From Actinomycetota bacterium (GTDB lineage Bacteria; Actinomycetota; Actinomycetes; Nanopelagicales; Nanopelagicaceae), in assembly GCA_009927705.1 (NCBI GenBank), contig RFMK01000108.1, forward strand, positions 1 through 17,018: 17,018 bases of DNA. The letters are read 5' to 3'. Positions 1 to 7,550 of the stretch are shown here, piece by piece; position 1 is the stretch's first letter, and each line of letters opens with the position of its first letter. The notes under the pieces were generated by a model, which was not told the DNA's origin, did not search any database, and saw only the letters and a list, made by a program, of their open reading frames with translations. Both the position numbers and the translations under genes were made by a program.

Positions 1-74
1 GGTGGGCGCTGAGGGTTTTGAACCCCCGACCTACTCGGTGTAAACGAGCCGCTCTACCGCTGAGCTAAGCGCCC
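1..74 (-). tRNA. tRNA-Val (anticodon UAC)
   Basis: The minus strand folds into a full cloverleaf. Acceptor stem GGGCGCT pairs with AGCGCCC (positions 68-74 with 4-10). The D arm is GCTC/GAGC, the anticodon stem GCTCG/CGAGT with loop TTTACAC, and the T arm GGGGG-TTCAAAA-CCCTC. The anticodon in the loop is UAC, which reads valine GUA and GUG codons. The discriminator base is A (position 3), followed by CC at positions 2-1, so a genomically encoded CCA probably runs one base past the window edge. It lies 20 bases downstream of the peroxiredoxin stop on the same strand and may be read through from that operon. Confidence 0.95.
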
Positions 75-94
75 TATCGAAATGCGTGCGCAGT

Positions 95-553
95 CTATAA
101 CGAGGCTAGCGCAGTCTTGTAATCGGCAAGATTTCGCGCTTCGGCTGGGCTATTTACAACGGTCCAGCGCACGATTCCTTGCTTGTCGATCACAAATGTT
201 CCGCGAAGCGCAAGACCACGCTCTGCGTTAAAAACTCCATATTTCTGTGCGGTTGCTCCATGTGGCCAGAAATCGGAGAGCAATGGAAATTGATAGCCCT
301 CTTTTTCTGCGAATACTTTTTGTGTGAACATTGCATCGCAAGAAATTGCGAGAAGTTCGACATTTTCGTTTTGGAAGACTGAGAGATCATCGCGCAGTGC
401 GCATAGTTCGCCGGTACATGTCCCAGTGAAAGCAAATGGGAAGAAGACGACAACAACGCTCTTCTTACCGCGGAATGAAGAAAGTGAGACTTTTTCTCCG
501 AATTGATTCGGGAGTTCAAAATCTGGCGCTTCTTGACCAACTGAGATTGTCAT
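95..553 (-). CDS. AhpE-like peroxiredoxin (thiol peroxidase)
   Basis: A 152-residue thioredoxin-fold peroxidase that should reduce hydrogen peroxide and organic or peroxynitrite-type peroxides in the cytoplasm. The peroxidatic motif PFAFTGTC places the attacking Cys at residue 46. The family Arg is in LRGTFVID (Arg 117). A second Cys five residues on (Cys 51, in CTGELC) matches the resolving Cys position of BCP/PrxQ enzymes and differs from the single-Cys AhpE of Mycobacterium tuberculosis (known family fact), so the mechanism may be atypical 2-Cys. I chose the ATG at 553, which gives MTISVGQ, because peroxiredoxins of this type begin just before the xxAPDFxL motif. A longer reading from 598 only adds a non-conserved extension inside the upstream gene. 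The A of this ATG is the last base of the DUF3052 stop codon (TAATG), so translation is coupled. The pairing with DUF3052 and aceE is common in actinobacteria. Confidence 0.93.
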   Translation of the reverse strand: MTISVGQEAPDFELPNQFGEKVSLSSFRGKKSVVVVFFPFAFTGTCTGELCALRDDLSVFQNENVELLAISCDAMFTQKVFAEKEGYQFPLLSDFWPHGATAQKYGVFNAERGLALRGTFVIDKQGIVRWTVVNSPAEARNLADYKTALASL

Positions 554-972
554 TATTTCCGTCCACTCTTTCGGGCAACAAGTCGTGTTGCGGTCCAATC
601 TTTAGAAGCTGGAATTGTTGAGGTGAGACTTAGTCCGGCAGTTTGTGCCGAATCTTGGATATCGCTCGGTTCGACATGTCCATCACGGCCAACTTTTGGA
701 GTGAGTAACCAGATCGGACCAGTTTCTGAAAGATAAGTGAGGCAATCAACGAGCTCGTCGATTAAATCACCATCTTCTTCGCGCCACCATGTGATGACGG
801 CGTCGACTACTTCTTGTGAATTTTCATCGAGAAGTTCAGAACCTGTGGTGGATACGATCTCTTTGCGGATTGATTCGTCGGAGTCATCACCGAAGCCGCG
901 TTCAAGAACGAGAAAGCCACTTTGGATTCCCATACGGGATGCCAGTTGTCCTGGCCCCACCGGGGTACTCAA
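553..972 (-). CDS. DUF3052 family protein
   Basis: A 139-residue cytoplasmic protein of the actinobacterial DUF3052 family, function unknown. It is recognised from an acidic central segment (WWREEDGDLIDELVDCLTYL), then WLLTPKVGRDGHVEPSD, then GLSLTST and DWTATRLVARK near the C-terminus. Members are usually close to 140 residues. The start is decided by a strong Shine-Dalgarno, AAGGAG at 979-984, six bases before a TTG at 972, giving MSTPVGPGQLASRMGIQ. A longer in-frame reading from an ATG at 1035 has no good ribosome site and adds 21 unconserved residues. The gene is divergent from aceE and overlaps the peroxiredoxin start by one base. The frequent neighbourhood with aceE suggests a link to central carbon or redox state, but this is only association. 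Confidence 0.9.
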   Translation of the reverse strand: MSTPVGPGQLASRMGIQSGFLVLERGFGDDSDESIRKEIVSTTGSELLDENSQEVVDAVITWWREEDGDLIDELVDCLTYLSETGPIWLLTPKVGRDGHVEPSDIQDSAQTAGLSLTSTIPASKDWTATRLVARKSGRK

Positions 973-978
973 TGCCTT

Positions 979-984
979 CTCCTT
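979..984 (-). promoter_or_regulatory. Shine-Dalgarno that fixes a TTG start for the DUF3052 gene
   Basis: On the minus strand AAGGAG stands six bases before TTG at 972-970. It is one of the few strong ribosome sites in the window and is the main reason to prefer TTG over the upstream ATG at 1035. Confidence 0.75.
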
Positions 985-1096
985 AACTCTCACATACTGA
1001 AACGAGTAGGAGAAGTCCACACTTCCGAGGCGCATTACGCAACTCCGACCAGAGGCTTGCGCTGGTCAATCTCACACGCGCCGATTTCGCGCTTAT

Positions 1097-1108
1097 CGCC
1101 TTGAGGCG
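1097..1108. repeat. Small inverted repeat upstream of aceE
   Basis: CGCC-TTGA-GGCG is a perfect 4-base inverted repeat with a 4-base loop, ending 14 bases before the aceE GTG. It lies in the 150-base divergent region 973-1122, otherwise without recognisable features. It could be a short leader hairpin masking the purine-rich GGCGGA, part of an operator, or chance. Confidence 0.25.
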
Positions 1109-1122
1109 GAAAGATAGCCCCC

Positions 1123-3855
1123 GTGAGTCAGAACGAGATTAACTCCCTCCAGGATGCCCACGTCGACCAGCTGGTCGATACCAATCCGGATGAGACCGCC
1201 GAATGGCACCAATCTCTCGACTCGTTAATCCAGCACGCCGGCCCTGCCCGCGCACGTTATTTGATGCTCTCGCTTTTCAAGAGAGCGCACGAGAAGAACA
1301 TCAATCTTCCCAATCTCCGCGTCACCGATTACATGAACACGATTCCGCCAGAAAAAGAACCAAAGTTCCCAGGTGATGAATTTCTAGAACGACGCATCCG
1401 CGCGTACATTCGCTGGAATGCCGCGATCATGGTGCATCGCGCACAGCGACCTGGTGTTGGCGTAGGCGGACATATTTCTACTTTCGCTTCATCAGCCGCG
1501 TTGTATGAAGTTGGTTTCAACCATTTCTTCAAAGGTAAAGAGCATCCCGGTGGCGGAGATCAAATCTTTTTCCAAGGTCACGCCTCCCCCGGAATGTATG
1601 CACGTGCTTTTCTCGAAGGCCGTCTAAGCGAACATCAACTCGATGGTTTCCGCCAAGAACTTTCGCATTCAGGTGGCGGACTTTCTTCATATCCGCACCC
1701 GCGTTTGATGCCGGAGTTCTGGGAGTTTCCAACAGTGTCAATGGGACTTGGTCCTATCAATGCCGTGTACCAGGCGCGCTTCAATCGTTATCTACAGAAT
1801 CGTAGAATCAAAGACACATCACAACAACAAGTCTGGGCATTCCTTGGCGATGGCGAGATGGATGAACCGGAAAGTGTTTCTGCTCTTACTCTTGCAGCGC
1901 GCGAGAATCTCGATAACTTAACTTTCGTTGTTAACTGTAACTTGCAGCGTCTTGATGGTCCTGTTCGCGGCAACGGAAAGATTATTCAAGAACTTGAAGC
2001 GCTCTTTACTGGCGCAGGTTGGAATGTCATCAAAGTGGTTTGGGGTCGCGAGTGGGATCCACTCTTCGCGATGGATAACGAGGGTGCACTTGTTGATTTG
2101 ATGAATAAGACTCCGGATGGAGATTTCCAGACTTACAAAGCTGAAGATGGAAAGTTCGTCCGTGAAAACTTCTTTGGTCGCGATCCTCGGACCGCGTCTA
2201 TGGTCGCAAACTGGAGCGATGACGATATCTGGAACCTTAAGCGCGGCGGGCATGACTATCAGAAGCTCTACGCTGCTTATCAATCAGCCATGAATCACAA
2301 GGGTCGCCCAACCGTGATCCTTGCGAAGACCATCAAGGGTTGGACTCTCGGTTCACATTTCGAAGGACGTAACGCTACGCACCAGATGAAGAAATTGAAG
2401 ATGGATGATCTACAAGCGCTCCGGGATCGCCTCTATCTCGATATCCCAGATGAGAAACTTGACGAGAAATTGCCACCATATTTCCATCCTGGAAAAGAAT
2501 CACCTGAATACCAGTACATGATGGAACGTAGAAGCTCACTCGGCGGATCTGTTCCACGCCGTCGCGCAATTTCGAAGCCACTTCCTCAACCAGAAGATTC
2601 GCACTTTGAAGTAACGCGCCGTGGATCTGGCCAGCAAGAAGTTGCGACCACGATGGCTTTCGTTCGTTTGCTGAAAGATCTCACCAAAGTAGAAGGCCTT
2701 GGACATCGCATCGTTCCAATCATTCCCGATGAAGCACGTACATTCGGAATGGATTCGCTCTTCCCAACCATGAAGATTTACTCGCCGCACGGCCAGCAAT
2801 ACACCGCTGTCGATCGTGAGTTGATGTTGTCTTATAAAGAATCGACTTCGGGCGTGATCCTTCATGAAGGAATCAATGAAGCAGGATCGACTGCATCATT
2901 CACAGCAGTCGGAACTTCATATTCAACTCATGATGAACCGATGATCCCGGTTTACATCTTCTACTCAATGTTCGGTTTCCAACGTACTGGTGATGCATTC
3001 TGGGCCGCCGCCGACCAGATGGCCCGTGGATTTGTCATGGGCGCCACGGCTGGACGAACCACATTGAATGGTGAAGGTTTGCAACATGAAGATGGACATT
3101 CTCAACTCTTAGCTTCAACAAATCCTGCTGTTGTTGCATACGACCCCGCGTATGCATTCGAAGTCGGACATATCGTGCGCGATGGTTTGAAGCGTATGTA
3201 TGGCGAAAATAGCGAGAACATTTTCTATTACCTCACCGTCTACAACGAGCCATATGTCCAGCCAGAAGAGCCAGCAAACCTTGATGTAGAAGGCTTATTG
3301 AAGGGCGTTTATCTCTATTCCAAGAGCTCGAAGTCGGGTCGCAAGAAGCGTCGGGCAAATATCTTGGCATCCGGTGTCGCACTCAATTGGGCGCTCAAGG
3401 CTCAGAAACTCCTAGCCGAAGATTGGAAAGTTCAAGCAAATGTCTGGAGCGTTACTTCGTGGAACGAATTGCGCCGTAACGGCCTCGAAGTTGATCGCCA
3501 TAATTTGTTGCATCCAACTGCAAAGAAGAAGGCGTACCTCACCGAGAAATTAGAAGGCTTTGATGGAAGCGTTCTTGCAGTAAGCGATTTCATGCGCACC
3601 GTGCAAGATCAAATTGCTCCATGGGTTCCTCAACCTTTCACTTCGCTTGGCACAGATGGTTTCGGACTATCGGATACCCGTGGCGCACTCCGTCGTCACT
3701 TTAAAGTTGATGCTGAGTCGATTGTTGTTGGAGTGCTTGCCCAACTTGCTAAGGAAGGAAAGATTTCGGCAAAAGTTGTGAAGAAAGCAATTGAGAAGTA
3801 TCAACTCACCAGCGTTACTGCTGCAGATCCGGGAAATACTGAAGGAACTGGATGA
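1123..3855 (+). CDS. aceE: Pyruvate dehydrogenase E1 component, homodimeric type
   Basis: A 910-residue thiamine-diphosphate enzyme that decarboxylates pyruvate and acetylates the lipoyl domain of the E2 subunit, feeding acetyl-CoA to the TCA cycle. The thiamine-binding motif runs from GDG (242-244) to NCN (271-273). Histidines expected in the active site are at GGHISTF (117), QGHASPG (153) and THQMKK (420), and EDGHSQ (659) is also conserved. Length is close to E. coli AceE (887) with a slightly longer, Lys-rich C-terminus. The start is GTG at 1123, giving MSQNEIN. The only ribosome-site candidate (GGCGGAAAG) is rather far away, and AAAGAT stands seven bases before the start, so initiation may be leaderless. 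The last codon and stop (GGATGA) contain the ATG of glgE, a 4-base overlap. E2 and E3 subunits are not in the window. Confidence 0.97.
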   Translation: MSQNEINSLQDAHVDQLVDTNPDETAEWHQSLDSLIQHAGPARARYLMLSLFKRAHEKNINLPNLRVTDYMNTIPPEKEPKFPGDEFLERRIRAYIRWNAAIMVHRAQRPGVGVGGHISTFASSAALYEVGFNHFFKGKEHPGGGDQIFFQGHASPGMYARAFLEGRLSEHQLDGFRQELSHSGGGLSSYPHPRLMPEFWEFPTVSMGLGPINAVYQARFNRYLQNRRIKDTSQQQVWAFLGDGEMDEPESVSALTLAARENLDNLTFVVNCNLQRLDGPVRGNGKIIQELEALFTGAGWNVIKVVWGREWDPLFAMDNEGALVDLMNKTPDGDFQTYKAEDGKFVRENFFGRDPRTASMVANWSDDDIWNLKRGGHDYQKLYAAYQSAMNHKGRPTVILAKTIKGWTLGSHFEGRNATHQMKKLKMDDLQALRDRLYLDIPDEKLDEKLPPYFHPGKESPEYQYMMERRSSLGGSVPRRRAISKPLPQPEDSHFEVTRRGSGQQEVATTMAFVRLLKDLTKVEGLGHRIVPIIPDEARTFGMDSLFPTMKIYSPHGQQYTAVDRELMLSYKESTSGVILHEGINEAGSTASFTAVGTSYSTHDEPMIPVYIFYSMFGFQRTGDAFWAAADQMARGFVMGATAGRTTLNGEGLQHEDGHSQLLASTNPAVVAYDPAYAFEVGHIVRDGLKRMYGENSENIFYYLTVYNEPYVQPEEPANLDVEGLLKGVYLYSKSSKSGRKKRRANILASGVALNWALKAQKLLAEDWKVQANVWSVTSWNELRRNGLEVDRHNLLHPTAKKKAYLTEKLEGFDGSVLAVSDFMRTVQDQIAPWVPQPFTSLGTDGFGLSDTRGALRRHFKVDAESIVVGVLAQLAKEGKISAKVVKKAIEKYQLTSVTAADPGNTEGTG

Positions 3856-5600
3856 TCGGTCGCTTTCCTATCCTGGATATCTCCCCCGTTACACACTTCG
3901 GCGGAGAATTAATTGGTGCGAAAGCGATTCCAAATGAAGAGATTCCTGTCCAAGCGACGATTATTCGCGAGGGGCACGATGGTTTTGAAGCCCATGTAGT
4001 TCTTGTTGATCCTCGTGGGAAAGAAATCTCGCGAGTAGCTATGCGCGAGATCTGGCCGAAGAGCAATAGGTTTGAAGGGCGTATCCGACCCACCACTCAA
4101 GGTCTATGGAGTTTCTACATCGAAGTCATTGCCGAAAATCCGGGCGAATTCAAAAAAACTCTTTCTAGCTCTACCGAGAAATTTCCAATTAATGTGGAGT
4201 GCGAACGAGCACTTGTGGGGAGTTGGTACGAGTTCTTTCCACGCAGTGAAGGTGCGCTCAAAAACGCTGATGGATCAATTACTAGCGGAACTTTCAAGAC
4301 GGCCGCCCAGCGCATCCCCGCAGTAGCCGAGATGGGTTTTGACGTTCTCTATATCCCGCCGATTCACCCAATCGGATACTCGCACCGTAAAGGAAAAAAT
4401 AATTCTCTCGAGGCAAAACCCAGCGATCCAGGCGTTCCTTGGGGTATCGGAAACGTTAACGGTGGTCACGATGCAATAAATCCTGAACTTGGGACGATGA
4501 AGGATTTCGAAGACTTTCTCAAAGTTGCACGGAAAAACAAAATTGATGTGGCGCTTGATCTAGCGCTTCAATGTTCACCAGATCATCCGTGGGTGACGAG
4601 TAATCCTGAATGGTTTACAAAGCGCCCAGACGGAACCATCGCATATGCCGAGAATCCCCCGAAGAAATATCAAGATATCTATCCGATCAATTTTGATAAT
4701 GACTATCTCGGACTCTTCAAGGAGATTCTCAGGATTGTCACGTTCTGGATTGATAAGGGCGTCTCGATCTTCCGCGTTGATAATCCGCACACCAAGCCCG
4801 TATATTTTTGGCAAGAACTCATTGCTGCGGTGAATTCAAAATATCCAGATGTGGTTTTCTTATCTGAAGCTTTCACCAATCCACCGATGATGCATTCACT
4901 TGGTAAAGCAGGATTCCAGCAGTCGTATACATATTTCACCTGGCGCGTAACAAAACATGAACTTGAAGAATACGGACGCGAAGTTGCACATGGAACATCA
5001 GCGTTCTTCCGACCAAATTTCTGGGTTAATACTCCGGATATCTTGCCTTTCCATCTTCAAAGCGGTAATCCTGCAGTCTTCGCACTTCGTGCAGTCCTTG
5101 CAGCCACCATGTCTCCGTCATGGGGAATGTATGCTGGTTACGAACTATACGAACACATTCCGATTGCAGAAGGTAAAGAGGAATATCGCGATAGCGAGAA
5201 GTATGAGATTAAAGTGCGCGACTGGAGTGGAGCTGCAAAGAAAGGTCTTACCTTGGCTCCTTTCATTACACAGCTCAACAAGATTCGCCGAGAAAACCTT
5301 GCGCTTCAGAGATTGCGGAATATTCACTTCCATCCCACCGATTCTGACCAGATCATCGCTTACTCAAAACGCGAAGGTAACAATCTGATTCTCGTTGTGG
5401 TTAATCTTGATGGTTTTCACGCTCACGAGACCACTGTTCATTGGGATATGTGGGCCCTTGGATTTGAAAATGATCACTTCCAAGTCACTGATTTAATCGA
5501 TAACTCTCTCTACAACTGGAGCCGTGACACTTTTGTGCGCCTTGATCCTGCCCGTCCTTACGGGAAAGTCGCTCATATCGCTCGAGTCCAAGTTAAGTAA
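3852..5600 (+). CDS. glgE: Alpha-1,4-glucan:maltose-1-phosphate maltosyltransferase GlgE (short form)
   Basis: A GH13_3 family enzyme that transfers maltosyl units from maltose-1-phosphate to the non-reducing end of alpha-1,4-glucans in the cytoplasm. The N-terminal beta domain begins GRFPILDISPV. The catalytic barrel starts around WYEFFPRSEG (126-134) and carries IPPIHPIG, ALQCSPDHPW, AENPPKKYQDIYPI, the nucleophile in FRVDNPHTKP (Asp 310) and the general acid in SEAFTNPPMM (Glu 339), then EYRDSEKYE; NLDGFHAHE lies in the C-terminal domain. It has 582 residues against about 660-700 in characterised enzymes. The missing length is mainly between the N-terminal strands and WYEFF, where other GlgEs carry the helical domain S. 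The ATG overlaps the aceE stop (ATGA), with GAAGGA five bases upstream. glgB follows after nine bases, its partner in the pathway. Confidence 0.95.
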   Translation: MIGRFPILDISPVTHFGGELIGAKAIPNEEIPVQATIIREGHDGFEAHVVLVDPRGKEISRVAMREIWPKSNRFEGRIRPTTQGLWSFYIEVIAENPGEFKKTLSSSTEKFPINVECERALVGSWYEFFPRSEGALKNADGSITSGTFKTAAQRIPAVAEMGFDVLYIPPIHPIGYSHRKGKNNSLEAKPSDPGVPWGIGNVNGGHDAINPELGTMKDFEDFLKVARKNKIDVALDLALQCSPDHPWVTSNPEWFTKRPDGTIAYAENPPKKYQDIYPINFDNDYLGLFKEILRIVTFWIDKGVSIFRVDNPHTKPVYFWQELIAAVNSKYPDVVFLSEAFTNPPMMHSLGKAGFQQSYTYFTWRVTKHELEEYGREVAHGTSAFFRPNFWVNTPDILPFHLQSGNPAVFALRAVLAATMSPSWGMYAGYELYEHIPIAEGKEEYRDSEKYEIKVRDWSGAAKKGLTLAPFITQLNKIRRENLALQRLRNIHFHPTDSDQIIAYSKREGNNLILVVVNLDGFHAHETTVHWDMWALGFENDHFQVTDLIDNSLYNWSRDTFVRLDPARPYGKVAHIARVQVK

Positions 5601-5603
5601 AGT
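5598..5603 (+). promoter_or_regulatory. Possible leaderless -10 element before glgB
   Basis: TAAAGT begins with the glgE stop codon and lies six bases before the glgB ATG at 5610. This is the same TANNNT-N6-ATG spacing seen at other starts in the window that lack a ribosome site. glgB has no clear Shine-Dalgarno (upstream bases TAAAGTTCGCAC). No -35 is evident, and the match could be chance. Confidence 0.25.
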
Positions 5604-5609
5604 TCGCAC

Positions 5610-7550
5610 ATGCGCGACTTCCTAACCCGAATAATTGGGAAGCGGCAGAAATTTCAATCGCCACCTGCTGGTTATCTCAATCCCCATTCCACTCTTGGCG
5701 AGTTGGATATGTATCTCATTACCGAAGGTCGTCATGAGAAGTTATGGGAAGTTCTTGGAGCCCATGTAAAACGTGATGCACATGGCGAGTTGATTGGGAC
5801 AGCATTTGCGGTCTGGGCGCCGAATGCGCGTAACGTTAGTTTGATTTCTGACCTGAACTTTTGGGATAAGAAGACTAATCCGATGATTCCGCTCGGTTCA
5901 AATGGACTTTGGGAAGTATTCATTCCTGATCTAGGTCCGGGAACAAAATATAAATTTGCCATCCAAGGACGCGATGGACGATGGGTTGATCACGCCGATC
6001 CTCTCGCGCGACAGACAGAAGTACCTCCACATACCGCATCTATCGTCAATGAAAGTGCTTATCGATGGAACGACGATGATTGGATGACTGAGCGAGCGAT
6101 GTACCAACCGTGGAAATCACCAGTGGCGGTCTACGAAGTTCATTTAGGTTCGTGGAAACCTGGTCTAAGTTATCGAGAACTCGCAACCGAACTTGGAGAT
6201 TATGTTCTGGCGCAGGGTTTTACTCACGTGGAATTCCTTCCTGTTACTGAACATCCCTATAGTCCTTCATGGGGTTATCAAGTCACGTCCTATTTCGCGC
6301 CAACTTCGCGCTTCGGTACACCGGATGATTTCCGTTATCTCGTTGATGAACTTCATAAGAAGGGCATCGGCGTATTACTTGATTGGGTCCCCGCACACTT
6401 TCCTAAAGACGAATGGGCGTTAGCAAGATTCGATGGAACAGCGTTGTATGAACACGAAGATCCTCGCCTTGGAGAGCACCCTGATTGGGGCACGCTTATC
6501 TTTAATTTCGGTCGCAACGAAGTCCGTAACTTCCTCGTTACGAGCGCGCTGTATTGGCTAGAGGAGTTCCATATCGATGGTCTCCGGGTTGATGCCGTCG
6601 CATCGATGCTCTATCTGGATTACTCGCGTAAAGAAGGAGAATGGCTGCCAAATGAACTTGGTGGGCGCGAGAACTTAGCTGCGGTCCGCTTCCTTCAAGA
6701 GGCAACCGCAACTGCATACAAGCGATACCCCGGAATCATGATGATTGCTGAAGAGTCCACTGCCTGGGGCGGTGTCACAAAACCCACTACGGAGAATGGA
6801 CTCGGCTTTGGTTTCAAATGGAATATGGGTTGGATGCACGACACTCTTCAATATCTCCACCACGAACCGGTTCATCGCGTCTATCACCATAATGAAATTA
6901 CTTTCTCCATCCTTTACGCATGGAGCGAGAATTTCTTACTTCCGCTTTCTCACGATGAAGTTGTTCATGGCAAAGGCGCTTTAGTAAATAAGTTTCCGGG
7001 CGATCGTTGGCAGAAACTTGCAACGCTGCGGGCACTGTATGGATTTATGTGGGCGCATCCAGGAAAGAAATTGCTCTTTATGGGATGCGAATTTGCCCAA
7101 AATGATGAATGGCGCGAGTCTCAATCTCTTGATTGGCATCTCACTCAATACGGCGAACATAGCGGCGTACAGCATGTCATCGCAGAGATAAATCAACAGT
7201 ACAAAGTGAGCCCTTCGTTATGGCAGAAAGATGTCTTTGCCGATGGTTTCCAATGGCTTGTTGGAGATGATGGCGCTGGAAATACTCTTGCTTTCGTACG
7301 TTGGTCAGACGATGGAGAACCTTTTATTTCAATAACTAACTTCTCGCCCGTCCCACATGAGAACTATCGTCTGCCCTTGCCCAAGCCGGGAATATGGAAA
7401 GAAGTGCTCAATACTGACGAGTTTAAATATGGTGGCTCAGGTGTAGTGAATCATGCACTTGCGAGCGCTCCAGAGGAACATAAAGGTTTCGCGCAATCTG
7501 TGGTGATGCGAGTACCGCCACTTGCTACAGTCTGGCTCAAACTCAGTTAA
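5610..7550 (+). CDS. glgB: 1,4-alpha-glucan branching enzyme
   Basis: A 646-residue GH13 enzyme that cuts alpha-1,4 chains and rejoins them through alpha-1,6 bonds, branching the polymer made by GlgE. A CBM48-type beta domain spans about residues 45-145 (LWEVLGAHV, FAVWAPNARNVSL). The barrel follows from about 165 (VYEVHLGSWKPG). Catalytic residues are Asp 328 (GLRVDAVASM, nucleophile), Glu 381 (MIAEEST, acid/base) and Asp 449 (LSHDEVVHG). The N-terminus before CBM48 is only about 45 residues, so the extra N1 beta domain of E. coli (728 residues) and many longer enzymes is absent. I kept the ATG at 5610; ATG at 5709 is possible but would cut the conserved LGELDMYLITEGRH stretch. The stop at 7548-7550 abuts the stop of the convergent MFS gene with no base between and no terminator hairpin. 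Confidence 0.97.
   Translation: MRDFLTRIIGKRQKFQSPPAGYLNPHSTLGELDMYLITEGRHEKLWEVLGAHVKRDAHGELIGTAFAVWAPNARNVSLISDLNFWDKKTNPMIPLGSNGLWEVFIPDLGPGTKYKFAIQGRDGRWVDHADPLARQTEVPPHTASIVNESAYRWNDDDWMTERAMYQPWKSPVAVYEVHLGSWKPGLSYRELATELGDYVLAQGFTHVEFLPVTEHPYSPSWGYQVTSYFAPTSRFGTPDDFRYLVDELHKKGIGVLLDWVPAHFPKDEWALARFDGTALYEHEDPRLGEHPDWGTLIFNFGRNEVRNFLVTSALYWLEEFHIDGLRVDAVASMLYLDYSRKEGEWLPNELGGRENLAAVRFLQEATATAYKRYPGIMMIAEESTAWGGVTKPTTENGLGFGFKWNMGWMHDTLQYLHHEPVHRVYHHNEITFSILYAWSENFLLPLSHDEVVHGKGALVNKFPGDRWQKLATLRALYGFMWAHPGKKLLFMGCEFAQNDEWRESQSLDWHLTQYGEHSGVQHVIAEINQQYKVSPSLWQKDVFADGFQWLVGDDGAGNTLAFVRWSDDGEPFISITNFSPVPHENYRLPLPKPGIWKEVLNTDEFKYGGSGVVNHALASAPEEHKGFAQSVVMRVPPLATVWLKLS

Noticed and set aside
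554..598. N-terminal extension of the peroxiredoxin to an upstream ATG at 598
   Set aside because: It overlaps the end of the DUF3052 gene, is not like any peroxiredoxin N-terminus (Cys-rich NTTCCPKEW), and the ATG at 553 is exactly coupled to the preceding stop.
973..1035. DUF3052 gene starting at ATG 1035
   Set aside because: The extra 21 residues are unlike the family, which is about 140 residues, and the AAGGAG-N6-TTG at 972 explains the start better.
4957..5388. 143-codon open frame in another frame inside glgE
   Set aside because: It lies over conserved GlgE sequence, and its product has no domain pattern.
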